A stretch of 64,000 nt of DNA from Sphingobium sp. OAS761 (GTDB taxonomy: Bacteria; Pseudomonadota; Alphaproteobacteria; Sphingomonadales; Sphingomonadaceae). The notes under the pieces were generated by a model. The model was not told where the DNA came from and searched no databases. It was given only the letters and a program-made list of their open reading frames with translations. Of the stretch, positions 35,813 to 45,702 are shown piece after piece (position 1 is the first letter of the stretch; each line of letters opens with the position of its first letter). Position numbers and translations under genes: made by a program. The stretch covers positions 62,001 to 126,000 of the forward strand of contig NZ_JALJVY010000008.1 in NCBI RefSeq assembly GCF_024168485.1. Direction: 5' to 3'.

Positions 35813-38281
35813 ATGAATCTCAAGGGCGAAACCAGGCTTCCCCGGCCCGCGCCGCGGCAGGTCGATCCGGAAGTTCTTGCCCATGAGATCGTGGAACGGC
35901 TGACCTATCGCATCGGCAAGAACGCCGCCGCCGCCAAGCCGCACGACTGGCTTCATGCCGTCATCCTCTCGATCCGCGACCGGGTTATCGACGCATGGAT
36001 CAAGTCGACCCAGAAAACCTATGAGGAGGAAGGGCGCCGGGTCTATTATCTCAGCCTGGAATTTCTGATCGGGCGGCTGATGCGCGATGCCGCGTCGAAC
36101 ATGGAAATGCTGGACGACATGCAGGCCGCGCTGGCGTCGCTGGGCGTCGACATCGACATCATCGCCGCGCTGGAACCCGACGCTGCGCTGGGCAATGGCG
36201 GCCTGGGACGGCTGGCGGCCTGTTTCATGGAAAGCATGGCGACGGTGGACGTGCCTGCTTACGGCTACGGCATCCGCTACGTGAACGGCATGTTTCGCCA
36301 GGAAATCAGCGACGGGTGGCAGGTCGAACTGCCCGAAAACTGGCTGGCGCACGGCAATCCCTGGGAATTCGAGCGGCGCGAGGCAAGCTATGAGGTCGGG
36401 TTCGGCGGGCGCGTCGATCCGGCGGAGGAAGAGGCGGCCGGTCCCCACCAGATGCACTGGAAGCCGGCGGAGCGCGTCATCGCCACCCCATATGACACGC
36501 CGATCGCGGGCTGGCGGGGCAAGCGGGTCAACACGTTGCGCCTGTGGGAAGCGCAGCCGATCGATCCGATCCTGCTCGACAAGTTCAACGCCGGCGACCA
36601 TCTGGGGGCGCTGTCCGAAAGCAACCGTGCAGAAGCGTTGACGCGCGTCCTCTATCCTGCCGACTCCTCGCCGGCCGGGCAGGAACTCAGGCTGCGGCAG
36701 GAATATTTCTTCTCCTCCGCCTCGCTTCAGGACATCGCGCGGCGGCACATGCAATATTTCGGCGTGATCCAGACACTGCCGGACAAGGCCGCGATCCAGC
36801 TCAACGATACCCACCCCGCCGTCGCCGTCGCCGAATTGATGCGCATCCTGCTCGACGATCACGGGCTGGATTTCGACGAGGCCTGGGACATCACCCGCCG
36901 GACCTTCAGCTACACCAACCATACATTGTTGCCCGAAGCGCTGGAAAGCTGGCCGGTGCCGTTGTTCGAACGGCTGCTGCCCCGGCACATGCAGATCGTC
37001 TACGCCGTCAACAGCCGCCTGCTGGCCGAGGCGCGCCGCTCTCAGAAGTTCGATGACGGCGCGATCGGCGCGATTTCCCTGATCGACGAAGGCGGCGACC
37101 GGCGGGTGCGCATGGGCAATCTGGCCTTCGCCGGTTCACACAAGGTCAACGGCGTGTCCGCGCTGCACACCGAACTGATGAAGGAAACGGTGTTCGCCGA
37201 CCTGCACCGGCTCTACCCCGCACGCATCAACAACAAAACCAACGGTGTCACCTTCCGCCGCTGGCTGATGCAGTGCAATCATGGCTTGTTCGAACTGATC
37301 CGCGAAGCTATCGGCGACGCGTTCATGGACGATGCCGAAAAACTGCGCGAGCTTGATCGGTTCGCCGACGATGCGGCCTTTCGCGAGAAGTTCGTCGCGG
37401 TGAAACGCGCGAACAAGGCGGCGCTGTCGGACCTGCTGCGCAAGCGGGTGAACGCGCGGATCGACCCGTCCGCCCTGTTCGATATCCACATCAAGCGGAT
37501 CCACGAATATAAGCGGCAACTGCTCAACATTATCGAGGCGGTGTCGCTCTACGACCAGATCCGGTCCCATCCGGAAAAGAACTGGGTGCCGCGCGTCAAG
37601 CTGTTCGGCGGCAAGGCTGCTCCCAGCTACCATAATGCCAAGCTGATCATAAAGCTGGCGAACGACGTGGCCCGTGCGGTCAATCACGATCCTGCGGTAC
37701 AGGGCTTGCTGAAGGTCCAGTTCGTGCCCAATTACAACGTGACCATGGCGGAAATGATGATCCCGGCCGCCGATCTTTCCGAACAGATTTCGACCGCGGG
37801 TATGGAAGCGTCGGGCACCGGCAACATGAAGTTCGCGGTCAACGGCGCGCTGACCATCGGCACGCTGGACGGTGCCAATGTCGAAATGCGCGATCATGTG
37901 GGCGAAGACAATATCGTGATCTTCGGCCTTACCGCGCAGGAAGTGAACGAACGGCGCGCCAGCGGCTATGATCCGCGCGCGGTCATCGCACAAAGCCGCG
38001 AACTCGGGCAGGCGCTCGACGCAATCGCGGGCGGCGTCTTTTCGCCCGACGATCCGGATCGCTACAAGGCGTTGATAGAGGGCATATATGACCATGACTG
38101 GTTCATGCTCGCCGCAGATTTCGACAGCTATTCGGCGGCGCAGCGATCGGTGGACCGGCTGTGGAGCGACGAGACGCTGTGGGCGAAGAAGGTGATCCAC
38201 AATGTCGCGCGCATGGGGTGGTTCTCGTCCGACCGGACGATCCGCGAATATGCGCGTGACATCTGGAAGATGACGGCATGA
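35813..38281 (+). CDS. glgP: glycogen/starch phosphorylase
   Basis: Releases glucose-1-phosphate from the non-reducing ends of glycogen. 822 residues, matching the usual length. The pyridoxal phosphate lysine is Lys673 in GNMKFAVNGA. Other family motifs are RVYYLSLEFLIGR near the start, ALGNGGLGRLAACF and VQFVPNYNVTMAEMMIPAADLSEQIS. It is the first gene of glgP-glgB-glgC-glgA-glgX, with 22-33 base gaps to the next ones, so degradation and synthesis are coexpressed. No allosteric phosphorylation site is seen. Confidence 0.96.
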   Translation: MNLKGETRLPRPAPRQVDPEVLAHEIVERLTYRIGKNAAAAKPHDWLHAVILSIRDRVIDAWIKSTQKTYEEEGRRVYYLSLEFLIGRLMRDAASNMEMLDDMQAALASLGVDIDIIAALEPDAALGNGGLGRLAACFMESMATVDVPAYGYGIRYVNGMFRQEISDGWQVELPENWLAHGNPWEFERREASYEVGFGGRVDPAEEEAAGPHQMHWKPAERVIATPYDTPIAGWRGKRVNTLRLWEAQPIDPILLDKFNAGDHLGALSESNRAEALTRVLYPADSSPAGQELRLRQEYFFSSASLQDIARRHMQYFGVIQTLPDKAAIQLNDTHPAVAVAELMRILLDDHGLDFDEAWDITRRTFSYTNHTLLPEALESWPVPLFERLLPRHMQIVYAVNSRLLAEARRSQKFDDGAIGAISLIDEGGDRRVRMGNLAFAGSHKVNGVSALHTELMKETVFADLHRLYPARINNKTNGVTFRRWLMQCNHGLFELIREAIGDAFMDDAEKLRELDRFADDAAFREKFVAVKRANKAALSDLLRKRVNARIDPSALFDIHIKRIHEYKRQLLNIIEAVSLYDQIRSHPEKNWVPRVKLFGGKAAPSYHNAKLIIKLANDVARAVNHDPAVQGLLKVQFVPNYNVTMAEMMIPAADLSEQISTAGMEASGTGNMKFAVNGALTIGTLDGANVEMRDHVGEDNIVIFGLTAQEVNERRASGYDPRAVIAQSRELGQALDAIAGGVFSPDDPDRYKALIEGIYDHDWFMLAADFDSYSAAQRSVDRLWSDETLWAKKVIHNVARMGWFSSDRTIREYARDIWKMTA

Positions 38282-38303
38282 CGGTGAAGCGAGGTTAGGC
38301 GAT

Positions 38304-40463
38304 ATGCTGACGCCGGAGCAGATCGACCGGCTGGTGCAGGGGCGCGAGGACGATCCCTTCTCCACGCTAGGCGTGCATCCGGCGGGTACCGGCTTCACGG
38401 CCTGCGTCCTCATGCCCGACGCGTCCAGCGTTACCGCGCAGACCCTGGCGGGCAAGGCGGTAGGCGACCTGGAACGGGTCCATTCCGATGGCCTGTTCCA
38501 TGGCAAGGTATCGGTGCGCAAACGCCAGCCGCTGCGCTACATCGCCCGCTATGCCGACGGCAGCGATTATGCGCTGGTCGACCCCTACGGCTTCGGCCCG
38601 GTTCTGGGGCCCATGGACGATCATTATTTCGCGCAGGGGTCGCATGCCCGGCTGTTCGACAAGATGGGCGCGCATGTCATCACCCATGACGGTGTAACCG
38701 GTACGCATTTCGCGCTCTGGGCGCCCAATGCGCGGCGCGTGGCGGTGGTCGGGGACTTCAACCGCTGGGACGGGCGCCGCGGGCTGATGCGCCATCGCGC
38801 CGATGCCGGCGTCTGGGAGATTTTCGTGCCGGAGGTCGGCGCCGGCGCCACCTACAAGTTCGAGATTGTCGGCGCGGACGGCGCCCTGCTGCCGCTCAAG
38901 TCCGATCCCTTCGCCTTCCGGTCCGAACTGCGACCGTCGACGGCCTCGATCGTCGCAGCGCCGCTCGATCACGCCTGGGGGGACGAACGGCATCGCGCTT
39001 TCTGGCAGGGCGCCGATGCCCGGCGCCAGCCCGTGTCGATCTACGAAGTCCATGCCGGATCGTGGCAGCGCGACGATCATGGGCAGTTTCTGGACTGGGA
39101 TGCCCTTGCAAACCGGCTGATCCCCTATGTGGTGGGGATGGGGTTCACCCATATCGAATTCCTGCCGGTCAGCGAATATCCCTATGACCCGAGCTGGGGC
39201 TATCAGACGCTCGGACTTTATGCGCCGACCGCGCGCTTCGGCGATCCTGCCGGGTTCGCCCGCTTCGTCGACGGCGCGCACAAGGCGGGCGTGGGCGTCC
39301 TGCTGGACTGGGTGCCCGCGCATTTCCCAACCGACGAACATGGTCTTGCCCGGTTCGACGGCACCGCGCTCTACGAACATGCCGACCCGCGCAAAGGCTT
39401 TCATCCCGACTGGAACACCGCCATCTACAATTTCGGGCGGCGGGAAGTGGCGCAGTTCCTGCTCAACAACGCGTTGTTCTGGGCGGAGCGCTATCATGTC
39501 GACGGTCTGCGCGTCGATGCGGTCGCATCCATGCTCTATCTCGATTATTCGCGCCAGCCCGGCGAATGGGTGCCAAACGCCCGGGGTGGACGGGAAAATG
39601 AGGAGGCGGTCGATTTTCTGCGGCAGATGAACCGGGCGCTCTACGGCACCCATCCCGGCGTCATGACGATCGCGGAGGAATCGACGAGCTGGCCCGGCGT
39701 GTCGCGCCCGGTCGACGGTGGCGGGCTCGGGTTCGGGTTCAAATGGAATATGGGGTTCATGCACGACACGCTGCGCTATCTGGCGCGCGATCCGGTGCAC
39801 CGGTGCCATCATCATGACGACATCACCTTCGGCCTGCTCTACGCCTTTGACGAAAATTTCGTCCTTGCGCTCAGTCATGACGAGGTGGTGCACGGCAAAT
39901 CGTCGCTGCTGCACAAGATGGCGGGCGACGACTGGCAGAAATTCGCCAGCCTGCGCGCCTATTACGGGTTCATGTGGGGCTATCCCGGCAAAAAGCTGCT
40001 GTTCATGGGACAGGAATTCGCGCAGCGGGCGGAATGGGATGAGGGCAAGGCGCTCGACTGGCCGCTGCTCGATCATGCGCCGCATCAGGGCGTGCAACGG
40101 CTCGTTGCCGATCTCAACCGACTCTACCGCTCGCGCACCGCGCTCCACGCGCGCGATTGCGAGCCGGAAGGGTTCGAATGGGTGCTGGTCGATGCGAAGG
40201 CGGATTCGGTGTTCGTCTGGGTCAGGCGCGCTCCCGGCACGCGGCCAATCGTGGTGATCAGCCATTTCACGCCGTTGCTGCGCCACGGATATCGCCTGCG
40301 CCTGCCTTCGGGCGGGCGGTGGCGCGAGATATTGAACAGCGACGCGGCCGTTTATGGCGGCTCCGGCGCGGGAAATATGGGCATCGTCGAAGCGGATGAG
40401 GAAGGATGGGCCAGTGTCACCATCCCGCCGCTGGCAACCATGATGCTCGAACTGGATTATTGA
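38304..40463 (+). CDS. glgB: 1,4-alpha-glucan branching enzyme
   Basis: Makes alpha-1,6 branches in glycogen. 719 residues with an N-terminal carbohydrate-binding domain (CBM48; VWEIFVPEVGAGATYKFEI) and a central GH13 barrel. The nucleophile is Asp405 in LRVDAVASMLY, the acid/base Glu is in MTIAEESTSWPGV (near 458), and the transition-state Asp is in ALSHDEVVHGKSS (near 526). It follows glgP by 22 bases and precedes glgC by 33 bases. Start MLTPEQID has AGCGAGG upstream. Confidence 0.96.
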   Translation: MLTPEQIDRLVQGREDDPFSTLGVHPAGTGFTACVLMPDASSVTAQTLAGKAVGDLERVHSDGLFHGKVSVRKRQPLRYIARYADGSDYALVDPYGFGPVLGPMDDHYFAQGSHARLFDKMGAHVITHDGVTGTHFALWAPNARRVAVVGDFNRWDGRRGLMRHRADAGVWEIFVPEVGAGATYKFEIVGADGALLPLKSDPFAFRSELRPSTASIVAAPLDHAWGDERHRAFWQGADARRQPVSIYEVHAGSWQRDDHGQFLDWDALANRLIPYVVGMGFTHIEFLPVSEYPYDPSWGYQTLGLYAPTARFGDPAGFARFVDGAHKAGVGVLLDWVPAHFPTDEHGLARFDGTALYEHADPRKGFHPDWNTAIYNFGRREVAQFLLNNALFWAERYHVDGLRVDAVASMLYLDYSRQPGEWVPNARGGRENEEAVDFLRQMNRALYGTHPGVMTIAEESTSWPGVSRPVDGGGLGFGFKWNMGFMHDTLRYLARDPVHRCHHHDDITFGLLYAFDENFVLALSHDEVVHGKSSLLHKMAGDDWQKFASLRAYYGFMWGYPGKKLLFMGQEFAQRAEWDEGKALDWPLLDHAPHQGVQRLVADLNRLYRSRTALHARDCEPEGFEWVLVDAKADSVFVWVRRAPGTRPIVVISHFTPLLRHGYRLRLPSGGRWREILNSDAAVYGGSGAGNMGIVEADEEGWASVTIPPLATMMLELDY

Positions 40464-40496
40464 TACAAACGGGCGCGCCAGGGAGACGATGTCGCA

Positions 40497-41756
40497 ATGC
40501 AGAGCAAATACCAGCCTATCGCGCGCGACGCGATGGCTTATGTCCTGGCCGGCGGGCGCGGTAGCCGTCTGGCCGAACTGACCGACCGGCGGGCCAAGCC
40601 CGCCGTGCATTTCGGCGGCAAGGCGCGCATCATCGATTTTGCCCTGTCCAATGCGCTGAACAGCGGCATCCGCAGGATCGGCGTCGCCACCCAGTACAAG
40701 GCGCACTCGCTGATCCGGCATCTCCAGCGCGGCTGGAACTTCTTTCGCACCGAACGCAACGAAAGTTTTGACATCCTCCCCGCCAGCCAGCGCATTTCCG
40801 AAAGCCAGTGGTACGAGGGGACGGCCGACGCCGTATTCCAGAATATCGACATCATCGAAAGCTATGCGCCCGAATATATGGTCCTGCTGGCGGGCGATCA
40901 TGTTTACAAGATGGATTATGAACGCATGCTCCAGCAGCATGTGGACAGCGGCGCGGACGTGACCGTCGGCTGCCTGGAAGTGCCGCGCGCCGACGCGAGC
41001 GGCTTCGGCGTGATGCATGTTGACGAAAAGGACGTGATCACCGCCTTCGTCGAAAAACCCAAGGACCCGCCGGCCATCCCCGGCCAGCCGGGCGTGGCGC
41101 TCGCCTCCATGGGCATCTATGTCTTTCAGACCCGGTTCCTGATCGAACAGTTGCGCCGCGATGCGGACGATCGCGACAGTCGCCGGGATTTTGGAGGCGA
41201 CATCATCCCCTATATCGTGCGGCACGGAAAGGCGGTGGCCCACAGATTTTCCGACAGTTGCATCCGCGCCGAAAGCGAGCGCGTGCCCTATTGGCGCGAT
41301 GTCGGAACCATAGACGCCTATTGGCAGGCCAATATCGACCTGACCGATGTGGTCCCTTCGCTCGACCTCTACGACCGCAGCTGGCCGCTCTGGACCTATT
41401 CGGAAGTCACGCCGCCTGCCAAGTTCGTCCATAATGAGGACGGACGGCGCGGGTCGGCGACCTCCTCGCTGGTTGCTGGCGGATGCATCGTCTCAGGCTC
41501 ATCGCTCCATCGCAGCCTGCTCTTTTCGGGCGTGCGCACGCACAGCTTCTCGTCGGTGACGGAAAGCGTGATCATGCCCAATTGCGAGATCGGGCGCGGC
41601 GCACGCCTGCACAAATGCGTCGTGGATTCGGGCATCATCATCCCGCCGGGCCTGATCATCGGGGAAAATCCGGATCAGGATGCACAACATTTCCGTCGCA
41701 CCGACAGCGGCATTTGCCTGGTGACGCAGCCCATGATCGACCGGCTTTCCGCCTGA
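40497..41756 (+). CDS. glgC: glucose-1-phosphate adenylyltransferase
   Basis: Makes ADP-glucose, the committed step of glycogen synthesis. 419 residues. The nucleotidyltransferase signature is [21 protein letters not shown] (about 13-33), with the glucose-phosphate site [11 protein letters not shown] and the FVEKPKDPP loop. The C-terminal part is a left-handed beta-helix (SCIVSGS... VTESVIMPN) that binds regulators such as fructose-1,6-bisphosphate in the family. It lies between glgB and glgA, 7 bases before the latter. Confidence 0.96.
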   Translation: MQSKYQPIARDAMAYVLAGGRGSRLAELTDRRAKPAVHFGGKARIIDFALSNALNSGIRRIGVATQYKAHSLIRHLQRGWNFFRTERNESFDILPASQRISESQWYEGTADAVFQNIDIIESYAPEYMVLLAGDHVYKMDYERMLQQHVDSGADVTVGCLEVPRADASGFGVMHVDEKDVITAFVEKPKDPPAIPGQPGVALASMGIYVFQTRFLIEQLRRDADDRDSRRDFGGDIIPYIVRHGKAVAHRFSDSCIRAESERVPYWRDVGTIDAYWQANIDLTDVVPSLDLYDRSWPLWTYSEVTPPAKFVHNEDGRRGSATSSLVAGGCIVSGSSLHRSLLFSGVRTHSFSSVTESVIMPNCEIGRGARLHKCVVDSGIIIPPGLIIGENPDQDAQHFRRTDSGICLVTQPMIDRLSA

Positions 41757-41763
41757 TGCTTCC

Positions 41764-43212
41764 ATGACCATGAAGCTGCTGTCGGTCGCCTCCGAAATCT
41801 ATCCGCTGGTCAAGACCGGCGGGCTGGCCGACGTGGTCGGCGCGCTGCCGGGTGCGCTGGCGGGAGAGGGCATCGAAAGTCGCACCCTCGTGCCAGGCTA
41901 TCCCGCTGTCCTTGCGCGCCTGGGCAAGGCAAAGCCGGTGCGGCGCTATTCCGACCTGTTCGGTGCCGCCGCGTCCCTGCTGGCTGCCCATGTCGGCGGG
42001 CTCGACCTTTTGGTTCTCGACGCGCCCGACTTCTTCGCGCGAGACGGCGGCCCCTATGGCGATCAGGGCGGTAACGACTGGCCGGACAATTGGCGCCGCT
42101 TTGCGGCCCTGTCGCGCGTCGGCGCGGATGTGGCCGAAGGGTCGCTCAAGGGCTGGCGCCCCGACATCGTGCATGGCCACGACTGGCAGGCGTCCCTGAC
42201 CGCCGCCTATATGCGCTTCGGCCCGGCCCGGGCGGTGCCGAAAGTCGTGACGATCCACAATCTCGCCTTCCAGGGGCGTTACGCCGCCGAGATATTCCCC
42301 GCGCTGGGGTTGCCGGCGGAGGCGTGGGGCGTCGACGGGGTCGAATATTATGGCGGTGTCGGCTATCTCAAGGCAGGGCTGGTTTCCGCCGATGCGATCA
42401 CCACCGTCAGCCCGACCTACGCGCAGGAAATCCGGTCGCCGCTGCATGGCATGGGCCTGGACGGCCTGATCAACGGGCGAGTCGACCGGCTTCACGGCAT
42501 ATTGAACGGGATCGATACCGCGATATGGGATCCGTCGGCCGATCCGCTCGTGCCGCGCGCCTATGGCGGCCGGTCGCTCGGCGCGCGCGCGGACAATCGC
42601 CGCGTCCTGGAACGGCATTTCGGACTGGACCGGGGCGACGGCCCCATCTTCATCATCGTCAGCCGCCTGACCTGGCAAAAGGGCATGGACCTGATGGCCG
42701 ACGCCATCGATCATCTGGTCGGGCTCGGCGGCCGACTGGCCGTGCTGGGGTCGGGCGATCATGCGCTGGAAGGCGCCTTTCTGGCGGCGGCGGACAGGCA
42801 TCGCGGACGAGTCGGGGTGCGTATCGGCTATGACGAGATACTCTCGCACCTGATGCAGGCGGGCGGGGACGCCATCCTCATCCCCTCGCGCTTCGAACCG
42901 TGCGGCCTGACCCAGCTTTATGCACTGCGTTATGGCTGTGTGCCGGTGGTGGCGCGGGTAGGCGGCCTGGCCGACACGGTGATCGACGCCAATGAAGCCG
43001 CGCTCGCCGCCGGAGGCGCGACCGGCCTCATGTTCGCGCCCGACGATCCGCTCGCCTTGCACGGGGCGATCGGCCGCGCCATCGCGCTGCACGCCGACCG
43101 GGGGCTTTGGCAGGGGATGCAGCGCGCGGCGATGCGCGCGGATTTCTCCTGGACGCGCAGCGCCGGGCGCTATGCGGCGCTTTACCGCGCGTTGCTGGCC
43201 GACCCGGCGTGA
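41764..43212 (+). CDS. glgA: glycogen synthase (ADP-glucose)
   Basis: Adds glucose from ADP-glucose to the growing chain. 482 residues, a GT5 enzyme with the GT-B fold. The N-terminal ADP-glucose site is [16 protein letters not shown] (Lys17), and the C-terminal half has the GT motif [19 protein letters not shown] with the catalytic Glu. Start is [11 protein letters not shown]. Its TGA overlaps the GTG of glgX by three bases, so the two are translationally coupled. Confidence 0.96.
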   Translation: MTMKLLSVASEIYPLVKTGGLADVVGALPGALAGEGIESRTLVPGYPAVLARLGKAKPVRRYSDLFGAAASLLAAHVGGLDLLVLDAPDFFARDGGPYGDQGGNDWPDNWRRFAALSRVGADVAEGSLKGWRPDIVHGHDWQASLTAAYMRFGPARAVPKVVTIHNLAFQGRYAAEIFPALGLPAEAWGVDGVEYYGGVGYLKAGLVSADAITTVSPTYAQEIRSPLHGMGLDGLINGRVDRLHGILNGIDTAIWDPSADPLVPRAYGGRSLGARADNRRVLERHFGLDRGDGPIFIIVSRLTWQKGMDLMADAIDHLVGLGGRLAVLGSGDHALEGAFLAAADRHRGRVGVRIGYDEILSHLMQAGGDAILIPSRFEPCGLTQLYALRYGCVPVVARVGGLADTVIDANEAALAAGGATGLMFAPDDPLALHGAIGRAIALHADRGLWQGMQRAAMRADFSWTRSAGRYAALYRALLADPA

Positions 43213-45128
43213 CCGACAGGCCGGGCTCGCCCCGTATTACGGCATCCGGCGTGACATTCAGCGTCCATGCTCCCGATGCCGCCGGGCTGTGGCTCTGCCT
43301 GTTCGATGGTGATGACCGCGAAACCCGGCTCCCCATGCGCGCGCGGGACGGTGTCTGGCATAGCGACGTGCCGGGCCTGCGCGCCGGCGCGCGCTACGGC
43401 CTTCGGGCGGACGGTCCCTATGATCCGGCCGCCGCGCTCTGGTTCGATCCCGAAAAGCTGCTGCTGGACCCCTATGCCACCGCGATCGACCGTGCCTTCG
43501 CCTATGATGCCGTGCTGGCCGCGCCGCGCGGGAAGGGGGGCGACACCGCGACCCTCATGCCAAAGGGCGTTGTGGAAAGGCCGTTGCCGCCTGTTCCGCC
43601 GCAGCCCGCCCGTCTGACGGAAGGCGGACTGATCTACGAACTCCATACGCGCGGTTTCACCATGCGCCATCCCGACGTGCCGGCCGAACAGCGCGGGACA
43701 ATCGCCGCGCTGGCGCATCCGGCCGTCATCGATCATCTGCGCAGGCTTCACGTCTCGGCCATAGAACTGATGCCGGTCAATGCCTGGATCGACGAACGGC
43801 ATCTCGGGCCGCTCGGCCTGAGCAACTATTGGGGGTACAATCCCGTCAACTGGTTCGCGCTCGACCCGCGGCTGGCCCCCGGCGGCATGGCGGAACTGCG
43901 CGACAGCGTCGCCGCGCTGCATGATGCGGGGATCGGCGTGATATTGGACATGGTCTATAATCACGACGGCGAAAGCGACGCGCTGGGGCCTATCCTTTCC
44001 TTGCGCGGGCTGGATGCCCGCGGCTATTTCCGGCACGAACCTGACGGGCGGCTGATCAACGACACGGGAACCGGCAACAGCATCGCCTGCAACCGGCCGC
44101 CGGTGCGTGACATGATCCTCGCCTCCCTCCGCCATTTCGTGGCTCAGGCCGGAATTGACGGCTTCCGCTTCGATCTCGGCCCGGCGCTCGGCCGCCTCGA
44201 TGGTGGCTTCGATCCCGGGGCTCCCCTGCTGGACGCGATGCGAAGCGACCCGGTGCTTGGCGACCGCATCCTGATCGCGGAACCGTGGGACATCGGCCCG
44301 GGCGGCTATCAACTTGGCCGTTTCGGGCCGGGCTGGCTCGAATGGAACGACCGCTACCGCGATGACATGCGCCGTTTCTGGCGTGGCGACGCGGGGATGC
44401 TGGGCGCCTTCGCCACGCGCCTTGCCGGATCGTCGGATATTTTCGGCGCCGACAGGACGCGCAGCGTCAATTTCCTCGCCGCCCATGACGGGTTCACCCT
44501 GGGCGACCTGACCTGTTATGCCCGGCGCCACAACGAAGCCAATGGCGAGGATAATCGCGACGGCCATGGCGAAAATTTCAGCTGGAACCATGGCGTCGAG
44601 GGGGCCTGCGACGATCCGGCGGTGCAGGCCGCGCGCCGTCGCGACGTCATGGCTTTGCTGTCCACCCTTTTCTGTTCGCGCGGGGCGATCATGCTGACCG
44701 CCGGCGACGAATTCGGCCGGACCCAGCATGGCAACAACAATGCCTATGCGCAGGACAATGCCATCAGCTGGGTCGACTGGGACGGGCGCGACCTTGAGGT
44801 GGAAGCCCATGCCTTCGCGCTGGCGGCCCTGCGCGCCCACCAGGCCGACCTGCGCGGCACGGCGATGCTGACCGATGCCGATGTCGAATGGCTGGACGAG
44901 GCGGGGCAGGGCATGACGGCCGCCCGGTGGGAAGAGCCGGGCCGTCGCCGCCTTGTCCTGCGCTATCGCGGCAGCGGGCTCGCCCTGTGCATCAACGGCG
45001 AGGACGACGCCTGCGCCTTCCATCTGCCGGACGAAACCGTCACGGTGGCGGCGCGCAGCCTGTCGGTCATTCCACCGGCACGCCGAACAGGTCCGGCCGC
45101 CGCAGCCGCAGCGCCATCAGCAGGATAG
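43209..45128 (+). CDS. glgX: glycogen debranching enzyme
   Basis: Removes short branches left by GlgP. 639 residues with an N-terminal CBM48-like part and a GH13 barrel: [14 protein letters not shown] (nucleophile Asp), [16 protein letters not shown] (acid Glu), and [13 protein letters not shown] (Asp). It starts with GTG, overlapping the glgA stop (GTGA), with no other likely start downstream. The 3' 62 bases overlap the nudK-like gene on the opposite strand. The last 15 residues (Arg/Ala/Pro) look disordered. Confidence 0.94.
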   Translation: MTDRPGSPRITASGVTFSVHAPDAAGLWLCLFDGDDRETRLPMRARDGVWHSDVPGLRAGARYGLRADGPYDPAAALWFDPEKLLLDPYATAIDRAFAYDAVLAAPRGKGGDTATLMPKGVVERPLPPVPPQPARLTEGGLIYELHTRGFTMRHPDVPAEQRGTIAALAHPAVIDHLRRLHVSAIELMPVNAWIDERHLGPLGLSNYWGYNPVNWFALDPRLAPGGMAELRDSVAALHDAGIGVILDMVYNHDGESDALGPILSLRGLDARGYFRHEPDGRLINDTGTGNSIACNRPPVRDMILASLRHFVAQAGIDGFRFDLGPALGRLDGGFDPGAPLLDAMRSDPVLGDRILIAEPWDIGPGGYQLGRFGPGWLEWNDRYRDDMRRFWRGDAGMLGAFATRLAGSSDIFGADRTRSVNFLAAHDGFTLGDLTCYARRHNEANGEDNRDGHGENFSWNHGVEGACDDPAVQAARRRDVMALLSTLFCSRGAIMLTAGDEFGRTQHGNNNAYAQDNAISWVDWDGRDLEVEAHAFALAALRAHQADLRGTAMLTDADVEWLDEAGQGMTAARWEEPGRRRLVLRYRGSGLALCINGEDDACAFHLPDETVTVAARSLSVIPPARRTGPAAAAAAPSAG

Positions 45129-45636
45129 CCAGCTTCCCGTCGGCGATCTCCTTGCGCGCCATCATCGTCCACAGCATGTCCAGCGACAGTTCGTGGACGG
45201 TGATATTCTCCTGCTCGTCGGGATGACCGCCGCCATCCTCGATCCTGTCGTCGGCGCGATATTCGGCCAGGAAATAGTCGATCTTTTCGGTAACGACGCT
45301 GGGGATGCTCCAGATCTGGCCGATATGGGCCAGCGCGTCGAGCCGCACGCCCGCTTCCTCCAATGCCTCGCGCCGGGCACAGCTTTCGGCCGTCTCGTCG
45401 ATCAGGCCCGCGATCGCTTCCATCATGTCCGGCAATCCCGCCAGCGTCACCGGCGCGCGGGGCATCGACACGGTCAGCGCTACCCTGCGCTCCGCGTCAT
45501 AGGGCAGGACCGCGATCGCCGGGCGCATCTCCACGACATGCCGTTCGAACATATCGCCGCCCGGCGCACGGACATGCGCCATGACGACATTGAGCCAGCC
45601 CCGATAGACAGGGCGGGTAGACAGTATCTCGGTCAT
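45067..45636 (-). CDS. NudK-type Nudix hydrolase (nucleotide-sugar/ADP-ribose pyrophosphatase)
   Basis: A 189-residue Nudix protein. The Nudix box is AGLIDETAESCARREALEEAG, with the helix REALEEAG intact but the spacing between Gly and Arg-Glu shorter than the textbook G-x5-E-x7-REUxEExGU. The C-terminal EYRADDRIEDGGG ... DEQEN and the [11 protein letters not shown] end are strongly like E. coli GDP-mannose hydrolase NudK. It could split ADP-glucose, GDP-mannose or ADP-ribose. The gene is convergent with glgX and overlaps it by 62 bases. A link to control of ADP-glucose is inference. Confidence 0.85.
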   Translation of the reverse strand: MTEILSTRPVYRGWLNVVMAHVRAPGGDMFERHVVEMRPAIAVLPYDAERRVALTVSMPRAPVTLAGLPDMMEAIAGLIDETAESCARREALEEAGVRLDALAHIGQIWSIPSVVTEKIDYFLAEYRADDRIEDGGGHPDEQENITVHELSLDMLWTMMARKEIADGKLAILLMALRLRRPDLFGVPVE

Positions 45637-45702
45637 GCGGCCCAGCCTAGGGCAGGGCGGCGATGGGGGAAAGGGGGGCGTGCGCCCCGCGAACGATCCG
45701 CT

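Noticed and set aside
38367-41432. A 1021-codon minus-strand frame opposite glgB and glgC
   Set aside because: Long only because stop codons are rare in this frame of high-GC genes; no motifs and no ribosome site.
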